Part shown: positions 11,386 to 22,242 of the stretch, piece by piece
Layout of the letters: every line of letters starts with the position of its first letter
Position numbering within the stretch: the first letter of the stretch is position 1
DNA from: Brachypodium distachyon
Taxonomy: Eukaryota > Streptophyta > Magnoliopsida > Poales > Poaceae
NCBI RefSeq assembly: GCF_000005505.3
Contig: NC_016135.3
Span: 1,574,001-1,638,000 of the forward strand
Length of the DNA stretch: 64,000 nucleotides
Reading direction: 5' to 3'
Notes under the pieces: generated by a model
What the model saw: only the letters and a program-made list of their open reading frames with translations
Told to the model about the DNA's origin: nothing
The model's database searches: none
Program-made: the position numbers and the translations under genes

Positions 11386-12010
11386 TTTATGTAATCATCC
11401 GCTGCTTTGTTAATCAAGCTCTTTAGTTCCGCTTAATCCTTTTCCTTGTTCCCGGGGTTGCCTCACGGGGTGGATCCCTCAGCCGTTGTGTGTTCTGCTT
11501 TGCGTTGCCGGGGACTCGCGCGCCTCACCCTTGACTGGACCAGGGACCTGGGACGGACCCGCAGTGCCGACCTGGGGTTGAGCAGCAGCGACGAGCCACT
11601 CCGGTTGCGGGGTAACTTCTCCAAGCCATGCCCTCCCGGGACGGACCTGGAAGCCGCACGAGGCGCGCACTCCCCCTGCAAGCGTCCTTCTAACACCCCA
11701 GCCACACGCAGGTTTCGGAATCACACTTAGCGAGGTAGCGTTCAGTTGCGTTTAGTTCCCAATGAGTTCATCGTTCAGGTTCAAGTACTTAGCTTTTCGT
11801 TCGGTCTCGTGCTTGGAGCGTTTGCTTGTACGCCTGGCACGTCGCCCTTGAGAAAGCCCGTTTGAGGGATGCAGCGGGAACGCCATGGCACGATCGCCGC
11901 ATCTCCACAGCAACCCTCACCTTTGGAAGAGCCCTTGCTTTCAGAGGAACCTGTTCCGAGGGGTGCACTGCCATCGCGCCTCTGCGGCACCGCCCGCCTT
12001 CGCGGCCTCT
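11386..12010. other. Tat-1a GC-rich non-coding tail
   Basis: No gene. Sequence and order match 47,560-48,300 of Tat-2, including a stretch near 11,440-11,470 that reads like the Tat-2 block at 47,700-47,730. It ends where Tekay LTR sequence begins at about 12,010. Confidence 0.65.
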
Positions 12011-12830
12011 TCCTCGGGTGGTCTGGGTGATTATGGTCTGAAAATTCCTGTAATCGATGCCGTTGCTACTCTACCCTGAGGACAACAAGGGATTAACACG
12101 TCGATTTCTTGTGGGGAATGTGTACAACCTCTCGAGAGTGTCAAACTAAGTACTTAGCCGTGTCCCCGGTTACGGACAATTATGAGCAACTAGATATGGG
12201 GGCTGTAAGGAAGGTCTCACTCATTCCAATTTCTTAAATATAAATGAATGGTTTGAACAGGGTAGGAGCACTTGATGTATCTACTCAATGTGCTCTAGGT
12301 TAATAGGAGCATGGGTGTTTCTACCCCATGTCCAATAGTGATAAAACTATTTGTTGAAAATGATAGGATGATACATTGATGCTTTTATGCAATTAGCCAA
12401 ACCCCACCTTGCCAAATACTGCATATACTTGACAGGATCTGTTATAACCCTTTTGTGAACTTGCCAATACATTCAATGTATTGACCCCCTAGTGGCTGCA
12501 ACGTTTAAATGTTGCAGGTGAACCAGGTGAAGAGTGAGGTACGAATTGTTAGGGTTGCGAGTTTACATTCCAACATGTTTCGACTGTGGAGTTGTTATGG
12601 GACTCCTGTATCTTCTGCCTTTCGCTGCAAGATTTTATTTTTCTCTTGAGCTAACCCATGAGGTTATGCAATATGTAAGTTACTATTAAATTCTGGATCA
12701 ATGCGATGTAATATATTTTGACCTTTGTATCTTGATATTACATCTTAAAACTGTGTGTGCTAGCGAGTCGATCCAGGGACTAGCACTATAAGCACAGAGA
12801 TCGAACCCTGTAAGGGGGAGGATCGCTTCA
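12010..12830 (+). repeat. Tekay LTR, 3' portion only
   Basis: Matches 32,470-33,312 of the solo LTR and, inverted, 21,527-22,242 and 61,928-62,830. It ends in the family terminus GATCGCTTCA at 12,830. The first ~2.4 kb of the LTR is missing, so the left edge is a breakpoint and not an element end. No open frame. It abuts Tat pol directly at 12,831. Confidence 0.85.
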
Positions 12831-15787
12831 CGGTTGCGATTTGCTGAGTTTCTTGGATGCTTTTTCCGGCTACCATCAAATTAAGATGCCAGTCGAAGAT
12901 GAGGAGAAAACAGCGTTCATCACCCCAGTTGGCTGCTACTGCTACACGTGCATGCCTTTCGGGTTGAAAAACGCAGGCTCAACATTCCAACGTGCGTTGC
13001 GCGAGTGTTTGGGACCCTAGCTAGGCCGAAACGTAGAGGCCTACATGGACGATATCGTCATCAAGTCGAAGCACGGGGACTCGCTGATTGATGATGTGTG
13101 GGAGACGTTTGATAACCTCCGCAGGATCAAACTCAACCTGAACCCTGAGAAGTGCACCTTTGTTGTAGACTCGGGCCAGCTTCTGGGTTTCTTGGTTTCG
13201 CACAGGGGGATTCAAGCCAATCTGCAGAAGATAGAAGCTATAGAGAAAATGGAGGCTCCCCGCAAGGTGAAGGACGTCCAGCGCCAAACGGCTACGTTGC
13301 CACGCTGGGCCGCTTCATCTCAAGGTTGGGCGAACGCGCCCTACCTTCCTTCAAGGTAATGAAGAAGAAGGGCCCGATAGATTGGACCCCCGAGGCCGAG
13401 GCGGCGTTCCAGGATCTCAAGCAGTACCTGAAATTGCCACCCGTCCTCATCGCCCCCAAGCCGGGCGAGCCGCTGCTACTCTACCTAGCGGAGATTGACC
13501 AAGTGGTCATCTCGGTGCTGGTTGCCGAGAGAGAGGAGGACATCCCGGGAGCTGAGGTCGCGGGGCAAGGGGCGGAGCCGCCCCCGGCAACCGCCTCGGA
13601 CCCGGGGACCGCCCTCGAGCCGGCCACGTCAGCACCATGCAAGCGGCTCATGTAGCACCCTGTGTACTTCATCAGCACCGTGCTGCGCGACGCCCGCATG
13701 AGGTACCCGCAGGTGCAAAAGCTCCTTCTGGGGATTCTGCTTGCGTCACGCAAGCTGCGCCACTACTTCCAGGTGCACCGCATCATGGTGGTGTCGGGGT
13801 TCTGCCTTGAGCGAGCTCTCACCAACCGTGAAGCCACCGGAAGGGTGGCCGAGTGGAGGATGGAGCTGTCGGAGTTTGATCTGCACTTCACCAACACCAA
13901 GAGCATCAAGAGTACGGCCCTGGCGGACTTCATCGCAGAATGGACTTCAACGGGAATAGAAGAAGAGGAGGAGCCGGAGACCAGCCTGCTAGGCGGGCTG
14001 GACGAAGGCCACTGGATCCTGTACTTCGACGGCGCGTTCAGCCTCCAGGGAGCCGGCGCCGGGGTCGTCATCGAGTCACCGACGGGAGATCAGTTGAGGT
14101 TTGCCATCCAACTCGATTTCCCCGACTCCACTAACAAAACGGCAGAGTATGAAGGAATGCTCGCCGGGTTGTGGGCGGCAATCACTCTGTATATCAAGCG
14201 CCTGGTCGTTCACGGGAACTCCCAACTCGTGATCCACCAGGTCAACAAGGACTACGACTGCCCGCAGATGGCAGCGTATGTGGACGAAGTCCGCAAGATG
14301 GAACGCAAGTTCAAGGGTTTGCGGTTCGAGCACGTCAAGCGCAAGGATAACTTTGCGGCTGACGAGCTGTCCAAGATGGCAGCAGAGCGCCGAAGGGTTC
14401 TGGCGGGGGTGTTCTGGCACAGGCGGACTGTACCTTCAGTCGCCCCCAAGCCGGCTGCCAGGAAAGCCCCCTAGGCAACCGAAGGAAACCCCGCAGTGGC
14501 GGAGGTCCATGTCGCCGACGCAGCGGCATGCGTTGGCAGGGAGACTCCACCTTGGGCGGTGGATATTGCCCGCTACCTGAAGGGAGAAGCCCTCCCGGAA
14601 GATGACGTTGCCGCAGAGCGCCTAGCCCGGCAAGCCAAGATGTACGCCCTGGTGAACGGGAACCTCTACCGGAGGCGTGCTAATGGGGTGGTGCTCCTCT
14701 GCGTGCCCCAAGACGAGGGGCTCGCGCTACTAGAGGAGATACACCGAGGCACCTGCTCGCACCATATGGCCTCCCGGGCACTAGTCGGCAAGGCGTTCCG
14801 GCATGGCTTCTACTGGCCCACGGCATTGGCTGACGCCGAGCAGCTGGTCAGGATGTGCGAAGCATGCTAGTTCCATGCGAAGAAGAGCAACCAGCCGGCG
14901 CAAGCCCTGCAGGTCATTCCGTCCTCCTGGCCGTTCGCGGTCTGGGGGCTGGATATCGTCGGCAAGCTGCCGAGAGCAGTTGGCGGCTACTAGTACCTAC
15001 TCGTGGCAATCGAGAATTTCTCCAAGTGGGTGGAAGTGGAACCAGTGCGGAAGGTGACCGTCCAGGCGGCCATCAAGTTCTTCAAGAGCATTGTGTGCCG
15101 GTTCGGTGTGCCTAACGGCATCATCACTGACAACGGCACGCAATTCACGAGCGCGGTGTTCCAGGCCTACTGCGAGGGCATGGGCACCAAGATCCACTTC
15201 GCGTCTGTTGCTCACCCAAGGAGTAACAGGCAGGCGGAGCGAGCCAACGTAGAAGTGCTGCGGGGGCTCAAGACGCGAACCTTTGACAAACTCAAAGGCC
15301 ACGGGAAGCACTGGGTCGAAGAACTCCAGCCCGTGGTGTGGTCGATCAGGACCACACCTAGCCGGGCAACGGGCGAAACTCCTTTCGCCCTTGTCTACGA
15401 GGCAGAAGCGGTGCTGCCCCTCGAGCTCAAGCATGGATCTCCCCGAGTACGCGCGTACGGCGACTCCAGCCAACACGAGCAGAGGGTTGACGATTTGAAC
15501 TTCGTCGAAGAACTTCGATGCCAGGCTGATGTGCAAGCTGCGCGCTACCAGCAGGGACTCCGCCGTTATTACAACAGGCGGGTCCGTTCCCAAGAGCTCG
15601 AGACCGGAGACATTGTCCTGCACCGGATACAAGGACGAAGGCCGGGAACAAGCTTGCTCCGAAATGGGTGGGCCCCTTCTGGGTAGTGCAGGTGACCATG
15701 CTGGGGGTTGTCCGACTGGAAACCGAAAAAGGCTTGGCGGTGCAAAATAGCTGGAACATTGAGCACTTGCGCAAGTTCTACCCGTGA
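12831..15787 (+). pseudogene. Tat-1b pol: RT, RNase H, second RNase H, integrase (broken)
   Basis: RT from 12,832 includes YMDDIVIKSK near 13,042. A frameshift near 13,285 moves to the frame used up to about 15,640. The classical RNase H region follows (13,290-13,930), then the extra archaeal-type RNase H typical of the Tat lineage (about 14,010-14,390; FDGA, TAEYEG, AADELS). Its third catalytic residue reads HGNSQLV, Asn where Tat-2 has Asp. Integrase (14,500-15,787) has the HHCC region, TDNGTQF, and ends FYP-stop. Stops: TAG 13,018 and TAG 14,868 (both CAG in Tat-2), TAG 14,472, TAG near 14,992. A second shift lies near 15,640. Non-functional. Confidence 0.88.
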
Positions 15788-16487
15788 AGCGGCGGAGCCC
15801 GACCCACAGGTGATGCCGCCGAAGCATGCCTCTCGAACTAGTGTAGCCGGGCAACCCCCGATTGTAAACCACTAGTTGCCATGAATGAAGATAAGTGTTG
15901 TTTCCTGAATTTGAAGTTGCCTCGGTTATTTGTGTGTTTCTCCTCCTTCTATCTCCTGCTATAGGTGCACAGAAGTCTCTTTCCATACTTGGTTGTGAGT
16001 AGGGGGCTGCCGGAGCCTCGAAAACGATAACCCATCGCTGGATCACTCCGACACGGGGCAGGCAGTTGCCAGGCTGACCGCAACGTGGATAAGAAAACGA
16101 TAACCCGTTGCTGGATCACTCCGGCACGGGGCGTGCAGTTGCCGGGCTCACCGCAACGTGCATCACGCAGACGCTGCGTCTTGGAGTGTAAGAGTGCTCA
16201 CACCCAAGTTTAGCATCGACCCTTTTGTGCCCGGGGGCTGGGAGGCAGGAGAGCTATCCATGATGCTATGTGTTTTCGTGAATTTCGAAAAAAAATTGCA
16301 ACATCTGGGGCTTGGTAAGAATCTGACATGCAGGGTAAAGGTGGAATCCAGCGCACTGTAACGCTCGTGGACCAACCACGGGCCGTGGCATTTACTGGCG
16401 CCCTGTGGTGTGGAGTGACCGCACTACAAGGGTCTCGCCGCATTTCGAGGCCCCTGCTTCAGGAGGGAGCCACCAGGTGTGCCGCGG
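15788..16487. other. Tat-1b 3' non-coding region
   Basis: No gene seen. Blocks match the reverse complement of 49,190-49,860 in Tat-2, for example the stretch near 16,210-16,250. It would lead toward the antisense extra ORF and 3' LTR, but Tek-1 begins at 16,488. Confidence 0.7.
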
Positions 16488-17599
16488 TGTAACATCCCAA
16501 ATTTTCAATTTCGGATGTTCGCATCTTTTCATTTCTTATGCATATCACCTTGATCATATCTTAAAATTTTGGTGTTTTATTATGATGCTTTATGGAAAGT
16601 GTTTAAAATGGTGTTTTGGAATGTGTTAGGTTGATAGAATTTGATTCGAGAATTTTCTAGAATTTAAAAATTCATTCTAGGATTTTATTTGTATTTATTT
16701 AAAGCCAAAAAACATTAAACTATTTTTATTATTTTATTTTTGAGTGGGAATAATTTTCCTGGACTCTAAATGAAATATATTATTTTACAGAATTTTTGGG
16801 AATTTTTCTGAAGCCATTTGATATTTTAATAAATTTAAATAGATTTTCGGGTGAACTATAGATCCTGAAAAATATTTTATAATCTTTTTCTTTTATTCTT
16901 TTTCTTTTTCTCTGGAAGTACGCTTTCTATGCGGGAAAGCGTATTCTCGGAGAAATACGCTTTCACTTAAAACCCCGAAGGGGTATCTTCTAATCTCGGA
17001 TCCAACGGTCACTTTTAATTTTTTTTTTACTTTTTTTTCCTTTTCTCTCTCTCTCTCTCACCGACAGGTGGGGCCCACACGTCATATTCTACCTCCGGCC
17101 CCCTCGCCCACGCGCCCACGATCTCCGGCCAACCGCCGCCGTCGCCCCCGCACCTGCCCGCGCGCGCACGCCACGCCAACCGCCGCCGCCGCCCGCCCCA
17201 TTCCGCGTCCGTGCTCAACCGCGCCTGCCCCCGACCCCGACCGCCTCGCCCACGCGACCCTGCCCTATAAAAACACCCGCAGCCCCTCTCTCGCGCGCCC
17301 TCGCCTGCACCCGCTCGCCCACCCGTGTTCTCCTCGCCCTGCGCCCCCAATGTCCGGCCAAACCGCCGCCGCCGCCGCCCAAACTCTGGCGAGCAATTGC
17401 CGGAGCTGCGCTGCCCCGTTCGCCGAGCCGCCACTGCCTTCGTGATCCCCGTGACACCGTGAACCTCCCCCAACCCTTCTTCTTCCTTCCCGAGCTTCGA
17501 TTTGTCGATCCGTTCATCTCCGGAGAGATTTGGGTATGAAATTGGTTCATCTCCATTCTCTTCGATTAGCCCTGTTCTCTTCGATTAGCCCTGTTCTTG
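16488..17599 (+). repeat. Tek-1 5' LTR, truncated at its 3' end
   Basis: Starts TGTAACATCCC, contains a CT-rich tract (about 17,041-17,058), a TATA box TATAAAAA at 17,266-17,273 and a hairpin at 16,919-16,943. A 19-bp tandem duplication near 17,560-17,597 is absent from the other LTR. It joins RT coding sequence at about 17,600. Confidence 0.82.
17266..17273 (+). promoter_or_regulatory. TATA box in Tek-1 5' LTR
   Basis: TATAAAAA in GC-rich context; the same box occurs at 20,867-20,874 in the 3' LTR. Confidence 0.55.
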
Positions 17600-19971
17600 C
17601 GGAACTCAAGAAGCAATTGCAAGAGTTGCAAGAGAAAGGATACATCTGACCTGGTTCATCACCATGGGGAGCACCAGTTATATTTGTCCAGAAGAAAGAT
17701 GGAACACAAAGGATGTGTGTTGACTATCGTTCCCTCAACGAGGTCACCATCAAGAACAAATACCCTTTGCCAAGGATCGATGACTTGTTCGATCAATTGG
17801 AAGGAGCCACAGTGTTCTCAAAGATAGATCTGCAATCAGGTTATCATCAGTTGAAAATCCGAACCCAGGATATACCCAAGACGGCATTTTCCACCCGATA
17901 TGGATTGTATGAGTATACAGTTATGTCATTTGGTTTGACCAATGCCCCGGCCTATTTCATGAACATGATGAACAATGTGTTCGTGGAGTTCTTGGACAAG
18001 TTTGTCGTTGTCTTCATTGATGACATTCTTATCTATTCCAAATCCAGAATTGAACATGAAGTTCACCTACGGAAAGTACTGGAGAAACTAAGGGAGGACC
18101 AACTTTATGCCAAGTTGAGCAAGTGTGAGTTTTGGTTGGAAGAAGTAGCATTTTTCGGACACATTGTATCAGAAAAAGGAGTAGCTGTAGACGCATCTAA
18201 GGTAACAGCCGTGACCGAATGGAATTCTCCCAAGACAGTGAAGGAGATCAGGAGTTTCTTAGGACTTGCGGGTTATTACCGTAGGTTTATTGAGAATTTT
18301 TCAAAGATAGCTAGACCTATGACCAACCTCTTGAAGAAAGAAAATAAATTCAGTTGGACCCCGGAATGTGTAGCAACATTTCAGGAATTAAAGAAGAAGC
18401 TTGTGTCAGCCCCTGTTCTGATTTTGCCAGACATTCACAAGGACTTTCAGGTTTATTGTGATGCCTCTCGCCACGGCTTGGGTTGTGTATTGATGCAAGA
18501 AGGCAGAGTAGTTGCTTACGCATCACGGCAACGCAAACCTCATGAGATGAATTACCCCACTCATGACTTGGAGTTAGCAGCTCTGATTCATGCGCTGAAG
18601 ATATGGAGGCACTATCTTATTGGAAATCATTGTGATATCTTCACGGACCACAAAAGTTTGAAGTACATTTTCACCCAGCAAGAGTTAAACCTCAGACAAA
18701 GGAGATGGTTAGAACTAATCAAGGATTATACCCTAAACATACAGCATCACCTTGGAAAGGCTAATGTAGTGGCTGACGCCTTGAGTCGCAAGAGTCATTG
18801 CAATTCCATCACAGCGAAAGTGATATCACCCAAGCTTTTTGAAGTAGTACCTAAGGGATTTCTTGCAGCATTGGAAGTAAAACCCACTCTATTGGATCAG
18901 ATAAGAGAAGCCCAGAGGAAGGATGACAATATTGGAAAGATCAAACAAAGTATGAGCGAAGGAAAATCATTGGAGTTCTCAGAAGATGAACATGGAACCA
19001 TTTGGTTTGAAAAGCGTATTTGTGTACCCTAGGATCCTGAGATTAAGAAGCTGATACTTCAGGACGCCCATGAGTCACCATACTCTGTACACCCTAGAAG
19101 TACCCAAGGAAATAATATCGGATCGTGGAACTCAATTCACATCCAAATTTTGGGGTCAATTACATGAAGCCCTAGGAACAAGGTTAGAATTCAGCACAGC
19201 TTTTCATCCTCAGGCAGATGGTCAAACTGAAAGAGTGAACCAGATTTTGGAAGATATGCTAAGAGCCTGCGCTTTGGATTATGGATTGAGTTGGGATGAT
19301 AATCTACCATACGCAGAGTTTTCTTACAACAACAGTTACCAAGCTAGTTCGAAGATATCCCCGTTTGAGGCCCTTTACAGAAAGAAGTGTAGGACGCCAC
19401 TCATGTGGGATGAGGTAGGCGAAAGATAGTAGTTTGGGCCAGACCTAATCAAGGATGCCGAGCAAAAGGTCAAGTTGATCAAGGAAAGACTGAAGGAAGC
19501 GCAATCAAGACAGAAAAGCTATGCAGATCCTAAACGTAAGGCAGTCACATATGAGGCAGGAGACCGAGCATATTTGAGAGTTTCACCACTTAGAGGAGTG
19601 AAGAGGTTCGGAATCAAAGGAAAATTGGCACCTCGTTTGTTGGACTTTATAAGATTATGGGAAGATGAGGAGAAGTATCATATCAGTTGGAATTACCTGA
19701 AGCATTGTCTAGTGTGCACAACGTTTTCCACGTATCACAGTTGAAGAAGTGTCATGCAGAGGAATCTGAGGTACCACTCAGGGATATAGTACTTTTGGAA
19801 GCAATACAGTTGAAGGAAGATTTGACTTATGAGGAGAAACCAGAAAAGATTCTTGAGACTACTGAACGAATCACCAGATCAAAGACTACCAGGTTTTGTA
19901 TGGTTTAGTGGAGTCATCATAGTGAAGAGGAAGCAACCTGGGAACGAGAAGAAGATCTGAAGAAGGACTAA
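17600..19971 (+). pseudogene. Tek-1 pol remnant: RT, RNase H, integrase, chromodomain
   Basis: RT begins ELKKQLQ and carries the polymerase motif [10 protein letters not shown] near 18,010. RNase H includes DASRHGLG near 18,460 and the connection domain ends VVADALSRK near 18,780. Integrase is internally deleted at about 19,098: the HHCC/catalytic-start part is missing and the frame resumes at ISDRGTQF. The C-terminus has WSHHSEEEATWE, a chromodomain signature of Tekay chromoviruses. Stops: TGA about 17,647 (Arg in sister copies), TAG 19,030 and TAG 19,906 (CAG in sister copies), TAG TAG near 19,427, TAA 19,969. Frameshifts lie near 19,098, 19,440 and 19,650. Dead copy. Confidence 0.88.
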
Positions 19972-19995
19972 CCTCCCCTTTTTGCCAGCCAATCC

Positions 19996-20015
19996 GAATC
20001 TCGGGGTCGAGATTC
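19996..20015 (+). other. Hairpin upstream of Tek-1 polypurine tract
   Basis: GAATCTCG and CGAGATTC flank a 4-base loop. The same perfect hairpin with a different loop is at 27,376-27,395 in Tek-2, and a one-mismatch version at 42,538-42,557 in Tek-3. Confidence 0.6.
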
Positions 20016-20017
20016 AC

Positions 20018-20034
20018 CTTAAGGGGGGTAGATT
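20018..20034 (+). other. Tek-1 polypurine tract region
   Basis: CCTTAAGGGGGGTAGATT lies directly before the 3' LTR start at 20,035, where plus-strand priming is expected. Tek-2 and Tek-3 have the matching tract in reverse complement. Confidence 0.75.
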
Positions 20035-21526
20035 TGTAACATCCCAAATTTTCAATTTCGGATGTTCGCATCTTTTCATTTCTTATGCATATCACCTTGA
20101 TCATATCTTAAAATTTTGGTGTTTTATGATGATGCTTTATGGAAAGTGTTTGAAATGGTGTTTTCGAATGTGTTAGGTTGATAGAATTTGATTCGAGAAA
20201 TTTCTAGAATTTAAAAATTCATTCTAGGATTTTATTTGGATTTATTTAAAGCCTAAAAACATTAAAACTATTCTTATTATTTTATTTTTGAGTGGGAATA
20301 ATTTTCCTGGACTCTAAATGAAATATATTATTTTACAGAATTTTTGGGAAGTTTTCTGAAGCCATTTGATATTTTAAATAATTTAAATGGATTTTCGGGT
20401 GAATTATAGATCCTGAAAAGTATTTTATAATCCTTTTCTCATATTCCTTTTCTTTTTCTCTAGAAGAACGCTTTCTCCGCGGAAAGCGTATTCTCGGAGA
20501 AATACGCTTTCACTTAAAACCCCGAAGGAGTATCTTCTAATCTCCGCCATTCATCTCAGATACAACGGGCACTTTTATTTTATTTTTTTCTTTTTTTTCT
20601 TTTCTCTCTCTCTCTCTCTCACCGACAGGTGGGGCCCACACGTCATCTTCTACCTCCGGCCACCTCGCCCACGATCTTCGGCCAACCACCGCCGTCGCCC
20701 ACGCGCCTGCCCGCGCGCGCCCGCCACGCCAACCACTACCGCCGCACGCCCCATTCTGCGCCCGTGCTCAACTGTGCCTGCCTGCGCGCGCCGCCGCGCC
20801 CCTGACCGCCCGCACGCCGCGTGGCAACCGCCGCACCCCGACCGCCTCACCCACGTGCCCCTGCCCTATAAAAACGCCCACACCCCCTCTCTCGTGGGCC
20901 CTCGCCTGCACCCGCTCACCCACCCGCGTTCTCCCTTGCCCTGCGCCCCCAATTTCCGGCCAAACCGCCGCCGCCGCCGCCCAAACTCCGGCGAGCAATT
21001 GCCGGAGCTGCGCTGCCCCGTTCGCCGAGCCGCACCCCCCTTCGTGATCCCCGCGACACCGTGAACCTCCCCCAACTCTTCTTCTTCCTTCCCGAGCTTC
21101 GATTCGTCGATCCGTTCATCTCCGGAGAGATTTGGGTATGAAATTGGTTCATCTCCATTCTCTTCGATTAGCCCTGTTCTTGTGACGATTGCTAGCAGAC
21201 CGCCGATCATGTTGTGCTCTAGTTTTCACCATGGTGTAGAGTGTGTGTTCCTCTACAAATGCTCTGTAGACAGTAGCCGTAGATGGTTCATCTTGTGCAC
21301 TGAATCGTCATCGCAAAATGGTATTCTTAGCAGCCTCTCTGCCGTATCTTCTGCCGCGGCAGGAAATTGTAACACTATTCTTAACGAGTAGCCACATTCA
21401 TCTGTTCATAGCTACTGTCTCATATCTCCAGAGTTCGTGAAACCAGTGCCATTTGGAAGAGTTGGTCATATTCTTGGATTCGTATGTTTAGTTCTCTGTC
21501 ATTGGAATAGTTTAGCACCAGTAGCT
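20035..21526 (+). repeat. Tek-1 3' LTR, truncated by Tek-2
   Basis: Matches the 5' LTR up to about 21,181, including TATA at 20,867, the CT tract and a hairpin at 20,468-20,489. The next ~345 bp (21,182-21,526) have no counterpart in the truncated 5' LTR and are probably the rest of this LTR. No gene in it. It ends where the inverted Tekay LTR terminus TGAAGCGATC starts. Confidence 0.72.
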
Positions 21527-22242
21527 TGAAGCGATCCCCCCTTCACAAGGGTTCGATCTCTGTGCTTATTTGTGCTAGTCCCTGGATCGACTCACTAGCA
21601 CACACAGTTTCAAGATGTAATACCAAGATACAAAGGTCAAAATGTACTTTATTACATCGTATCATCCAGAACTTAATTGTACTTACAAACTTGCATGACC
21701 TCCTAGGCCAACATAAGCAAATATTGTTTCAAAACCATGATAACATTGTATCATAAAACTGCAGCGGAAAGGTAGATCAAATGGGCCTCATCTACTTCCA
21801 GAGGAGAGAGCATGTTGGAATGTAAGCACATGACCCAAAGAACATCGACGAACCTCACTCTTCGTCAGATTCACCTACATCATTGATTGCAGCCACTACG
21901 TGGTCAATACATTGAATGTGTTGCCAAGTTCACCGGGAAGTTATAACAGATCCTACCAAGTATATGCAATTGAGGTGTAGTGGGGTTCAGGCTTTATGGC
22001 GTGGTAGCAAAACATAGTTTATCTTACTACAAAGAATGATACATTATTGCTAACTAATGGACACGGGGTAGAAACACCCATGCTCATATTAACCTAGGAC
22101 AAATTGAGTGGATACATCAAGTGCCCCTAACCTGTTCAAACTATTCATTTTATTTAAGAAATTGGAATGAATGAGACCTTCCTTACGGCCCTAATATCTA
22201 GTTGCTTAAAATTGTCCATAACTGGGGACACGGCTAAGTACT
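21527..22242 (-). repeat. Tek-2 3' LTR, distal (3'-terminal) part
   Basis: Starts on the plus strand with TGAAGCGATC, the reverse complement of the LTR terminus GATCGCTTCA. It matches 61,928-62,700 and inverted 32,610-33,312. No gene. It is interrupted at 22,243 by an unrelated LTR. Confidence 0.82.

Larger units (their letters stand above)
1..12010 (-). mobile_element. Tat-1a: fragment of a Tat-lineage Gypsy element, split by Copia
   Basis: Segments 1-3,261 and 11,105-about 12,010 align by eye with 44,500-48,300 of the complete Tat-2 copy: extra ORF, its candidate intron, its C-terminal acidic end and the GC-rich non-coding tail follow in the same order. In Tat-2 this ORF lies antisense to gag-pol, so a plus-strand ORF here implies a minus-oriented parent element whose 3' LTR would lie off the left edge. 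The gag-pol half of the parent is missing: at about 12,010 the sequence switches to a Tekay LTR. The Copia element at 3,267-11,099 interrupts the ORF. The right boundary is accurate to about 10 bases. Confidence 0.8.
12831..16487 (+). mobile_element. Tat-1b: pol and 3' region of a plus-strand Tat element
   Basis: Begins abruptly inside reverse transcriptase at the block matching DLLSFLDAFSGYHQIK of Tat-2 and runs through RNase H, the second RNase H and integrase (to 15,787) into the same 3' non-coding tail found in Tat-2 (inverted at 49,190-49,860). LTRs, gag, protease and the extra ORF are absent. It is cut at 16,488 by Tek-1. It cannot be one element with Tat-1a, because the two show opposite parent orientation. 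Confidence 0.85.
16488..21526 (+). mobile_element. Tek-1: deleted Tekay-type chromovirus
   Basis: Two LTR copies begin with TGTAACATCCC at 16,488 and 20,035 and flank a pol remnant with RT, RNase H, integrase and chromodomain. Gag, protease, the primer site and the end of the 5' LTR are deleted: LTR sequence runs straight into RT at about 17,600. The two LTRs are clearly diverged and differ by several indels, so this is an older copy and a different subfamily from Tek-2 and Tek-3. The 3' LTR is cut at 21,526 by Tek-2. Confidence 0.85.
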
